A stretch of 64,000 bases of DNA from Latrodectus hesperus (Eukaryota; Arthropoda; Arachnida; Araneae; Theridiidae). Positions 51,099 through 61,130 of this stretch are shown piece by piece; position 1 is the first letter of the stretch, and each line of letters begins with the position of its first letter. The notes beneath the pieces are model-generated. The model was not told where the DNA came from. It was given only the letters and a program-made list of their open reading frames with translations, and searched no databases. The stretch lies in the NCBI GenBank assembly GCA_037975125.1, contig CM075853.1, positions 51,714,458 through 51,778,457 of the forward strand. Direction: 5' to 3'. The position numbers and the translations under genes are program-made.

Positions 51099-51132
51099 CA
51101 CTACTGGCCACTAAAAATGCTACACCAGGAAG
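51099..51132 (+). repeat. Left terminal inverted repeat of Tc1-B
   Basis: 34 bp starting CACTACTGGCCA, matching the reverse complement of 52471-52504 at 31 of 34 positions; TA at 51097-51098. Confidence 0.94.
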
Positions 51133-51330
51133 GCGGCACACCACACACGTGAAATTTGCATGACAGGTAGAACTTGCTGAGATATGCAAATGATTAGATT
51201 TTCAGCTCATTCATACAAATCAGGCGACAGTAGCGACATCTACAATGTGTATAAAACCAGAGATTTGACAGCAGTTTTCTCATATTCAATTTCCGTTTCA
51301 ACCTTGTTTTCGGCAAAGAAAGTTGTTGCA

Positions 51331-52369
51331 ATGCTTCGTGTAAGAAGAAGAAATGCCTATCAGCACGTGTCTGACTTTGATCGAGGAAGGATTATAGCCT
51401 ACCACCGGGATTGCGGTTATCGTACCGCAATATTGCTGCTCGCGTCGGTCGAGATCCCATGACTGTTAGCAGAATATGGAATCGAAGGGTTCCAGATAAT
51501 CATACGGAACGTCATGCCGGATCTCAGCGACCCCCATCACTAACAGCAGAGAAGATAGACATCTTATCCGCATGGTCACAAGGGATCGTACAGCTACGTC
51601 ACGAACCCTGAGTCGAGAAATGGAGTCATTTGCAAGGCAACAAGTTTCTGCTCGAACAGTTCGACGACGTTTGCAGCAGCATGGATTGTCTGCACGGCGA
51701 CCATAGCTTCGGCTACCATTGACGCTGCGTCACAGACAGGAGCGCCTTCAATGGTGTGATCAGCGAACCTGGACGCGGGAATGGCATCACGTCATCTTTA
51801 CAGATGAATCTCGGTTCTGTATACAGGACTATGATGGCCGCATCCGTGTTTGGAGGCATCATGGAGAACGCGCATTGCCAGCTTGCATTGGTCATCGCCA
51901 TACTGGCCCATTTGTTGGAGTGATGGTATGGGGTGCCATTGGATACACGTCTTGATCATCTCTTGTTCGCATTATTGGCACTTTGAACAGCAACTGTTAC
52001 ATTTCCGATGTGTTGAGGCCCGTGGCTCTGCCCTATCTTCGAGGCCTCCCTAATGCTTTGTTTCAACAGGATAATGCACGACCGCATGTTGCCCGTACTG
52101 TTCTGAACTTCCTTGATACAGAACAGGTTCGACTGTTACCCTGGCCAGCACGCTCTTCTGATCTGTCACCAATTGAGAACGTGTGGTCAATGGTTGCCGA
52201 GCGATTGGCACGCCATCACTCACCATCCACTACTGTCGATGAACTGTGGCATAGTGTTGAAGCTGCATGGACTGAGATCCCCGTACATGCCATACAATCT
52301 CTGTTTGACTCCATGCCTTGGCGGATAAATGCTGTTATTGCAGCCAGAGATGGCTGCTCTGGGTACTGA
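51331..52369 (+). pseudogene. Tc1-type DD34E transposase, broken
   Basis: The transposase of Tc1-B. It starts at ATG 51331 (MLRVRRRNAYQHVSDFDRG). A one-base loss in a T run near 51416 shifts the frame, which continues as SYRNIAARVGRDPMTVSRIW, the DNA-binding helices. A second shift near 51535-51545 leads to the catalytic frame (SREDRHLIRM onward). In-frame TAG at 51704 probably replaces Trp, and TGA at 51953 probably replaces Arg CGA. Catalytic residues are intact: Asp 51803 (FTDESRF), Asp 52070 (FQQDNARPH) and Glu 52175 (SPIENVW), with 34 residues between the last two. The end is GCSGY with a stop at 52367-52369. The 1,039-nt span equals the family's normal length of about 345 residues. Few lesions suggest it is younger than the 27.3-kb fragment. 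Confidence 0.94.
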
Positions 52370-52470
52370 TTTCTCAAGATTTATACATCCTAATTTCCTG
52401 TAAATCTAATCACTTGTTCTTTCCACTACAATGTATGTGTCTAATAAATATCGTTCTGTTATTTGCATTC

Positions 52471-52504
52471 CTTCTTGGTGTAGCAATTTTAATGGCCAGT
52501 AGTG
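52471..52504 (-). repeat. Right terminal inverted repeat of Tc1-B
   Basis: 34-bp partner of the left end; TA at 52505-52506. Confidence 0.94.
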
Positions 52505-52727
52505 TAATTTTAAAAAATATGATCTTTTCAATTCCTGTTTATACTAATGGGTTAAAATTATATATTTGAGATTTTAAAGAATTAAAATCCTAAAGATCAA
52601 CAATAATCAAAAGCCTGTATTATAAATTTATCATAATAGATCCCTAAAACCTTATTTTTCACTTAAAAATGTTGACATTTTATAATCTCTCAGATGGAAA
52701 CATTTATTATTTTTTTTACAAAATGTT

Positions 52728-52970
52728 CTTGTTTTAATAATTTCGGGCTGCACTTAGGATATACCAATTCAGTCCTACACGGGGAGGTTGTGATGACATC
52801 TTATATAGGGAGCATCATCTGGGTGTGTCATTTCGCCCTAAAAGTGAAGGTATTAAGAAATACACATACAGAGAGAAAGTAACATCCATGCCCGAACCAA
52901 GATTCAAACCCGGAACCTACTGTATCGAAGTCAAGGACACTAACCACTCCGTCATCAGTCGGATATTTTA
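52728..52970 (-). mobile_element. tRNA-headed SINE, divergent copy related to family A
   Basis: On the minus strand, a head starting near 52962 reads ccgactgatgacggagtgg with a B-box-like segment (complement of 52900-52910, ggtttgaatct) and then gggcatggatgttactttc, as in family A. Beyond about 52870 the body no longer matches family A. A 10-bp direct repeat, acaaaatgtt, at 52718-52727 and 52971-52980 may be the target duplication, although eight extra bases lie between it and the head. Either a separate family sharing the tRNA-like module or a chimera. Confidence 0.6.
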
Positions 52971-53548
52971 ACAAAATGTTAATTATAAGCTTATAATTAC
53001 GTAATACAATATAGCAATATCATAATCTTATTAAAATTTAAATGCAAGGATTTTTTTATATTCTGTTCAATTATTTTGACAACAACATGTGCAATCTGCA
53101 AATGATACTTACATTTTAAAATTACCTTTTGAAAGTCTTACTCGTTTTTTGTGAAAAGCATGTATTCGCATTTTTTTATTTAAAAACTTAAAAATGACTT
53201 TATAGTTACATGTCACTTATATGTGGGTCAGGGAATTTATGATTAAGTTACACTTGGTTAAATATCAAACCGCTTTCTTACAAAACAGATCCATGAAGCA
53301 TGAATATACCACTTACTATTTCACTGATTCTGTTCAGTACTTGGTTTAGTTTATACTTAGAAAAACTTTTCACAGGATTTAAACTGAATTAAATCAAAGA
53401 ATGAAAATTCGGTGGCATTTCAGGCTGCTTTTTTGTCTTCAGGTAAGAATATGTTAAGAATTTTAATCTCAAATTGCATTATCAACATTAGTGTTCTTAT
53501 TAAATATAGTTAAACTGTATATTATTGGTTTATTTATGTGTTTTATGT

Positions 53549-53664
<116 letters not shown>

Positions 53665-53870
53665 AAGCTCATTCTATATTTATTCATTTATTCATCTGGT
53701 TGCATTTTCTATTTATTCATCTGGTTGTTCAGTGCCTTAAAAGTTTACCAGATTTTTTTCTAATACGCCTAAATAATACTTTTGAGGTGATAAAATGTAA
53801 TAGATGCTACAAAATAGAGAAACTTTGTTTGATTGACTATTATATGGTATTAAAAGAGCAAAAATATTCC

Positions 53871-54043
53871 CTTTAACTTATTTATTAATTGATTATACTA
53901 AGGAATCATTCCTTAGTACCAAATTATATAAAACTTGCGTGAATAAGATATTTAGATTAAACTCTTTAACTTGTTTATTAATTTATTATACTAAGGAATC
54001 ATTCCTTAGTACCAAATTATATTAAACTTGTGTGAATAAGATA
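53871..54043 (+). repeat. Tandem duplication of an 80-bp unit carrying a palindrome
   Basis: Units 53871-53950 and 53964-54043 match at 76 of 80 positions, with a 93-bp period. Each contains a palindrome with 10-bp arms, actaaggaat and attccttagt, around a single C (53897-53917 and 53990-54010). The palindromes and their immediate flanks are unchanged; the four differences lie outside them. Confidence 0.93.
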
Positions 54044-56660
54044 AATTATCGCCACTTTTTCGTATACTAAAAGCATTGAAATCCATAAGTTTTTTCCAGT
54101 TTCTTGTTCCCATATTCAATTCTTGCAAATGTATGTATTGCTAATGTTTTGTTTCCGTCATGGGGTAATTGAAAAGATATGTATGTAACATGTGACTTAA
54201 GATCTTTAACCCCAGTAATGTGTATTAAAAACTTTTTCATGATTTCTATACGCATGAGATAATGCAAACAAAATAATAATAATTTCAAATTGCAAATCTG
54301 TCTACAAATCTACCGATATATTCATAGATTTTTCTTTATTGGTTTCGAAATTTGGACAGCCAAAGCGTCTCTTCTAAAAGAATTTTGTACTAAGAGTCAA
54401 ATCTTTATATATATATAAGGAAAATAAGGAAGCAAAATTAGTTTTGATAAAATTATTTGAAATTCTAAAAATTATTTGAAAATTTTCCCTGTATTCAATG
54501 TGTTATTCAATAAATTTTAGAAGAATTTCTATAAATTAGAAGAATATATGCTTAGAAATTTTTTTATGAATTATTAATTGTTTAAATTATTTCAAATAAA
54601 ATTACTTTTGACGAAACACTCACACATTACTGTATACGATGAGTATTTTATAATAATATAATTATAAAAGGAAGTTTCGTTTAATGTAAATCAACGCTGT
54701 TGTTGAGAATATTGTTGGATATCAGTGTAGAGGGTGAGGAAAATAAAATTTCAAATCAGTGATTAATGATAAAACTAAAAAAATTGACAAAACGTTTTTG
54801 AGAATTTTTTTTCTATTATGACTTACTTAAAACATTTCAATCAGACATTACAGGAAAAAAATCATTGCTATCAATCTTTTAAAAGTTTAAGCATATGCTT
54901 GACATCACGTCATATTTTTTTCTAAATTTGTTTATGAATATTTTGAAAATTAGGGTGATATTTAATGTACCTAGAGTTCTATAGAGAAATATTGTTTACT
55001 AGAAAGAAGTAAGATATTTTAAATAAATCATCTTGTAATGAACTAAATTTATAAGCATTGAAATAATAATGCACTTTCTGAATCTTCAATTCCTGTAAAA
55101 TTAATTTCACGGATTCATAAGAGTTTATATGCATTTTTCATATTAAAATTTATTTTTTTTATAAATAATTTTAAAAAATGTAAAATTATTTACTAAGTAC
55201 AGACTACTTTTAAGTTTAGGGAGACTATATTCCGTAAAATGCTTAAAAATCATACCCAATTGGTTTGATTAACATCTATACTTTGACAATTAAATATGCT
55301 GTACACTAAGGCTGGTGCTATAATATAAAAAATGAATACTACAACGAAATATTTCTTAGTAAAAATAAATTTCCTATATTTTCATTACAAAGAGAAGGAT
55401 ATAATCTGAAAAATGTTCAAAAGATTTATATCATCTATATAGCCATGTATCTTGAAAAACCCAGTATCTAATACTTTTAAAAATCTCTTTTGAATAATAA
55501 AAAAGAGTTTATTTAATAGAAGCTTCTCTTTTTTTGGATGTAAAAATTACAGGAATTTCTCAAAGAAGTGAGTTATTTCAAATACATATTCCTTTTTTGT
55601 CCAAATAGTTTTTAAGCAACAGAAATTTTGTGTTCCCTTATTTAACAAAGGGGACAAGAAAAAAAAACTATTCTGTTGTATAGTCGATTCTTAAGAGAGT
55701 AAATTCCCTTCTACACTAATTTCAAAATTTCATGTAAATTGTGCTTGTATACGGTATCATGCAAACATATATTTATGAGGAATAATTTCTTCATTACAGT
55801 AAGTTTTCTGGAAAGAAATACAAAGTCATACAAAGTTTTCTGGAATATCTAACATAAGACATCTGAGGATTTTCTGCATAATGTACCACTTAAATGGACG
55901 GTGAGAACTCCAAGAAATTTAACTTTGCCTAAAAAATATAATAATAATAAAATAAAAACAAAATTATTCCGTAGTTATCCAACGCTCCTCCTAATTTATC
56001 AACAGGCTTATATTATCGTTTTTTTATAACTGAAAATGTCAATGAAACTAGACATCCATATTGATAGTTATTAAAATTGCACTACCAATACAGAAGGATC
56101 TTAAAAACGGCAAATTCACATGAAAAGAAGAAGAGGTTGAATGACATAAATGATTAGCATTTCAGCACATTTGGATAACTCAGAGATAAATTTCATTTGA
56201 AGTACTGTATATAATATGAAATTTGTGTTCAGTGGATTTCTCATTTGGAAATATCGCTTCGAAAGTTCAAAATGTTCTTAGAATATGTTTGTCACGAATA
56301 AAAAATGAGAAGAAATCCTTACCAGCTGGAGTTATAATTTGATATTAAGATCAGTACTTATATAGATGTGTATGATTATACCATGGATTTGCCTCTTGCA
56401 CTGATAGAAATCATAACAGTGGCATATGAATCTGAAATAGATGAATTGCTGATGGTCTAATTGAAGAATGCAGGAACTTAGCACTCTTTCATCACTAACA
56501 CTGGAGGACAGAAATTATGTGAAGTCAGCCTTGCAGTACCGTATAATCACTTAATGAGGCACTATTTAGGAAATCGGTTCGTTTGCAGAAGTTACAGTAT
56601 CTTCTCATACAGAGTAATAATATCTGGAACAGGTTGGACTGTCAGCACAGTGACCATTAT

Positions 56661-57270
56661 TTAAGCTTTCATTGGCAACCCAGCATAGAGATAAAAGTCG
56701 ATATTGATGCTTTCAGCTACAAAAGAAAATTCAAGGTTAGATGCTATGTTTTTTGACAAGTCACAGTTTTGTGTCAGAATTTTAATGAGCGTATACTTAT
56801 CTGGAATCTCCGACGAGAATGCTTGTCCTCTGGTTGCATTCGATATCGCATCAAATTTCTTGCGCCTGATGTGATGACATGAGCAGCTATTTGGTACAAA
56901 GCACATATAACTTTAATTTCAAAAGATGGAATTTTGAATGGTGATTGGGACATTTCTAAAACCTTAAGTACATTGGTCCTATCTTGCGAACTACCAGATT
57001 TCAAAAATATAACACAAAAATATTTGTACCAAGTGGTATTATGTCCTTCCTCGGTACACAGGGTATTCAACTATCATTAAAGCAAGCATAGTATCTCAAT
57101 CTCTCATCAAATGATAAGTCTTCATCAAATAAATGAAATCTTCTCAGAAGTTGCTGAGAGACTGGTTCTCTGTGTTTTTCAGTTGCTAATTTTATGAAAT
57201 GGGGCATAGATTTAAAGTAGCATGAAATGAGTTACAGATTTCTTTCTCAAAACCCAATTCGACTCCATAC
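56661..57270 (-). pseudogene. Decayed coding-like segment of unknown family
   Basis: Read on the minus strand, successive frames give protein-like text with little overlap: about 57220-57070 reads RRFHLFDEDLSFDERLRYY; 57070-56870 reads SSQDRTNVLKVLEMSQSPFK and KVICALYQIAAHVITSGAR; 56870-56661 reads FDAISNATRGQAFSSEIPDK and ends GLPMKA with a stop at 56661-56663. The three frames can be chained by two shifts into about 200 codons. I do not recognise the family. It could be a pseudogene of a host gene or a transposon protein. The region is GC-richer than its flanks, in line with former coding. Confidence 0.4.
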
Positions 57271-58419
57271 CTAACCATATAAAGGCTATTTTAGCTAGCA
57301 GGGTTGGTTTATCTACAAATTTCCTAGGCAAGTAATGCCCCAAATTTCATGTTCGCAATGTAGTGCTGAGGTTGGTATGTTTTTTTTTTCCTTAAAGGAA
57401 TATGTTTGTAATAGTATGTCTTCTTTTGAAGGTACAATATCGTCCTCTAAAACCAACCAAATCATTACCTTATATTTTTTGAGATATTTAAATTCACAAG
57501 TATATAGACATTTCCTAACAATCTATTACTTAAGCAGTAACTGCGTCTTTCTTTCAGAAATTATACAAAAGCCTAAGAATTAAGAAAAGAATATTTTAAA
57601 AATGGATAACTTTGTTAATCAAATATGACGTTTAAAACCCAGTAATGGAAAATGGCTCAGTATTTGCTGTTCACAATCAAAAGTTTTTATATTTTTTTGT
57701 TTACAACTATTTTTTGAAATACGGGAGGCCTTTTTCTAGTTACAGTGTGACAATTGGGATCAATAAATTGAAATATGTTGCAGATTTTTAGCTTAAACTG
57801 AGGGAAAAAATATGACATTATAGTTAAATAAAAAAAGAAACTAATAAAAAAGATACTAATTATAGAGAAGCAAGCAGACAAGGAAATATCGCAAATCCAA
57901 CATCATTCCGATGGAAGTGCTAGGAAAATATTAACTTAGGAATGATATGTTTCTGTAATCCAAAATCATAATGAATTGAATATAGTTATATAGTTGAGAA
58001 GAAAAAAAAAGAAAGAGATTTAAATAATGAGAGAAAAAAAGAAAATATAGCATCGTGGTGAATTAAACGATATATTTGAATTACAATTAATATCATAAAA
58101 TTATATATTTTTTGCTTTTAAATTTCATTATATTCATTAAAATATTTTAGCCTTGTTTTTTTATTTTTAATTGTTATTCAGCTAATGTTAATTAAGATAA
58201 AATTGTTTTGGAATCTCATATTCAGTCGCGTCTAGCTCGCAATAAGTAAGACTGATTGGTGGCTAACATTAACAAGTGAGCTACATCAATTTATAAATCT
58301 AGGTATTACATGGATAAAGAAAATTTATTGGATTTCTATGGCACAGAGAAAAGTATTTTGTATTATTATTATTTAAAAGCATTAACAAAAGGACTAAAAT
58401 ATAGAAGAGTGATATGAAG

Positions 58420-58800
58420 CCCATAGAAGCCTAGTGCTTAGGGTATCGGCTTTCCTTCCGGAAAAGCTGGATTCGATTCCCAATGTCACCAAAGACCCAC
58501 CGAGTATATGCTATATACAAGCTCGTTAATAGGAAGTCCTGTGGTCTGTGTCGTTGAACAGTTACTATGGGCGTAGTGGTATGGAGAAAATTTCCTCCTC
58601 CACCAGATTGAACTTAAAATTGAGGGAATGGTTCTCTGGTGGTGACATCTATCGGAGGAGTCTTAGGGCAAAGACGTATTTTCATCTTCATGGTGCGTTG
58701 ATTAAACGAAAGTAACACCACTCTGATTTAATATTGCATAGACATCGGTTAGAAAGCTTATTTTGCCCAAGTGTCATAAATTAAAACATCAACAACAGAA
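58420..58800 (+). mobile_element. tRNA-derived SINE, type D, full length
   Basis: A 381-bp element bounded by an exact 10-bp target duplication, tgatatgaag, at 58410-58419 and 58801-58810. The head has an A-box-like segment near 58431-58443 (ctagtgcttaggg) and a B-box-like segment near 58470-58480 (gattcgattcc). The body is unlike the other families. The tail ends in an AAC-type repeat (catcaacaacagaa), resembling the CAA tail of type B. No protein is encoded. Confidence 0.88.
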
Positions 58801-58810
58801 TGATATGAAG

Positions 58811-60960
58811 GAAAAATTATAAATTCAAAATTGAAGGTTAATAAATGTTAAAATCTATAAATCTGTTTCAAAAATAATGAATTGTGATATTAATTTATTT
58901 ACATAAGTAAAATAATTTTTAAAAAATATCTTTTTATTATTCTTGTAAAATAAGAAATTTTTTAATCAACTCTTTTTGGATTTAATTAATACAAAATTAT
59001 TCGGGAGCTACAAAAAGTTTACATGAATATCTGACGTCTTATAACTAAAATAACTCATGACTTTTAATAATACAATGATAAAAAGAATGAACTGAATTCA
59101 GCTATAAGACAAAAGAGAGATTTCAATATTTTGATTAAAACATACCACATCTTTTTCAAATTAATTTTCTGAGATTGTTATGCACACTTATAACATATTT
59201 CTAATCATATAAACATAGCTTAAAGTTACTTTTGTGAATTCCTTTCGACGTTAAATTTTTATTGCATCAGTTAACTTATAATAATGGTAATAAAAAGATA
59301 TTAAAATCTTGACATAATTTTCTAAATGCTTCATATCGTACTTAAGAAACTTCTTGAAGAGAAATTTTTGTTGTTCTACCAACTATGGTCATATGGAATC
59401 AGAAGTTTGACAGACATCTGGAAGAAACAATGGCAACAGATCTCAAACCCATTTACAAAGCTAATACATCACTAGGAAATCACTTCAGATAAAATTTCTT
59501 AGTTTTAAAATCCATAATTCTCTTTATTTATTTCTATTCATAGTAACAGACTTGGCCTTCAACATAAAGTGTTCTAACAGATATTTGGCCTTCAACATGG
59601 AATATCTGATTTTGTAAATATTTCGAGTCAGCTAAGCATGTAATATTCATTTTTCGTTATTTTAAGATTAAAATCAATTCATTTACATAAATAGGAATGT
59701 TTGAAATTTAGGTTTCATCATTGAGTGATTTCTTAGACATTATCCTAAATGAAAATAGAAATTGGTTAACTATATTGAAAAGTTTTGAATTGTAAAGATA
59801 AGTTGAATTAGAAAATTCAAACTTCCTTTATAAAGAACTGGTCTTCATTCAAAGAAAAGAGATTAACTTGGATTTCTTTTACGACTGCAAGATTTTATAT
59901 TTTCTATAATATTTCTCAATTAAAGATTATAAAGAACTGTTATAACAGTAGACACTTGAAACACATGTACCTACAGAGTTGCAATAACGACTGAAAAGAA
60001 TAAGGCATATTTTTAAGAACAGATTATCAAAATACTAATTTTAATACTAACTGTCAGATTATATCAGCTCAATGCATGAATTAAATAAGTTTTTTATACT
60101 TGTAAAAAAGTTTGTGATAAAGAAAACATTTTTTTAAATATTTTTTATTTGTGTTCGAAATCCCCGTATCTAATTATCGTATTATGAACACACATAAATG
60201 AGAAATCCAATTTTATACTTTTTAAAGAAAACTTTAATACAGATTATGAAGAAATAAATTTTCACTATTTACCAAAGTAAGACCTATGATATTTTAAACT
60301 ATAATAAAAAATAATTAAAAATATCTATTAAAACAATTTTTACAAAATAAATTAAATTTCCATCCACATACGTTATTTAAAATTAATAACACTTTGCCCT
60401 GATTCTTCAAATCTTTTCCTTCATTTTAATATTTCAATGTAAATTAAAAACTATATCTCAAGAACACACGAGAGTTTCAATGCATGAATGAAATTTAATT
60501 CTTTTAAACATATTTTAAATAAATGTGAAAAAAATATGTTACAATTTACAAATCATATTCTTTAATTTTGCAAACAATGGCTTCCTTTTCAGTAATTTCA
60601 TGACGTCATCTGATAAGTTAAAGCTTAGATATTTATAGCAATAAAATTTTGACTTTAAAAACGGTTCGTTAATTTTGAATGCGAAATCAAATTATCTCTG
60701 AACATTGTTATAAATGCTTTTTATTGCATTTATAGTTGATAAACCCTTAAGACACTTCTGTACATTTATTTTGATGGCAAATGTTAATACAGTATTTGCG
60801 GTGTATAAGACACACTCTTTTCTTTGAAAAATGATCTGAAAAACAATTGCGCGTCCCATATATTGACAATGTTTTTTTGCGTCGAGGCTTAGTTTTAGAT
60901 TACCTTCATATCTTGAAATTTCCTCTATTCGGAGTTCTGCGCGTGTCCTCCTATTTCCTT
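58811..60960. other. AT-rich stretch, nothing recognised
   Basis: About 2.1 kb of AT-rich DNA. The only structure noted is a short duplication at 59544-59598. Confidence 0.5.
59544..59598 (+). repeat. Short tandem duplication
   Basis: taacagacttggccttcaac at 59544-59563 and taacagatatttggccttcaac-like sequence from 59575; both share ttggccttcaacat exactly. Period about 31-33 bp. Confidence 0.8.
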
Positions 60961-60969
60961 ACAGAGTGT

Positions 60970-61130
60970 GACCAAACTAGTAGCCGAATGGTAAGTTCTC
61001 TGACTTTCGTCTCAACAGTTTGTGGTTCGAATCCCTCCTTGGACATGGATATATGCAGTGGCTAGGAATCTACTCTAAACTTCAGGTCCTTCTCTTATAG
61101 CTTGATAGGAGCTTGGCGAAATCAATGAGA
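60970..61130 (+). mobile_element. tRNA-like SINE head, type E, boundaries unclear
   Basis: The A box tagccgaatggt (60981-60992) and a perfect B box ggttcgaatcc (61024-61034) are at normal tRNA-like spacing, followed by a lggacatgg-like end of the head (cttggacatgg), as in the other SINEs. I could not find a target duplication or a clear 3' end. The cloverleaf is not convincing as a functional tRNA, so a SINE remnant is preferred. A 72-codon frame overlapping it is not a gene. Confidence 0.6.

Larger units (their letters stand above)
51099..52504 (+). mobile_element. Tc1/mariner transposon, full length, inactive (copy Tc1-B)
   Basis: A 1,406-bp Tc1 element from a different subfamily than Tc1-A. 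Inverted ends of 34 bp (51099-51132 and 52471-52504) start CACTACTGGCCA and differ at three positions. Both abut TA (51097-51098 and 52505-52506). One plus-strand transposase lies between, broken by two frameshifts and two stops. Its ends look competent for cross-mobilisation, while its own enzyme is dead. The leader before the coding start is about 230 bp and the trailing segment about 100 bp. Confidence 0.95.

Noticed and set aside
61024..61034. Functional tRNA genes at the perfect B boxes (61024, 17021, 42382 and others)
   Set aside because: The heads lack convincing cloverleaf arms and continue into SINE bodies, and several are bounded by target duplications of the whole 270-380 bp unit.
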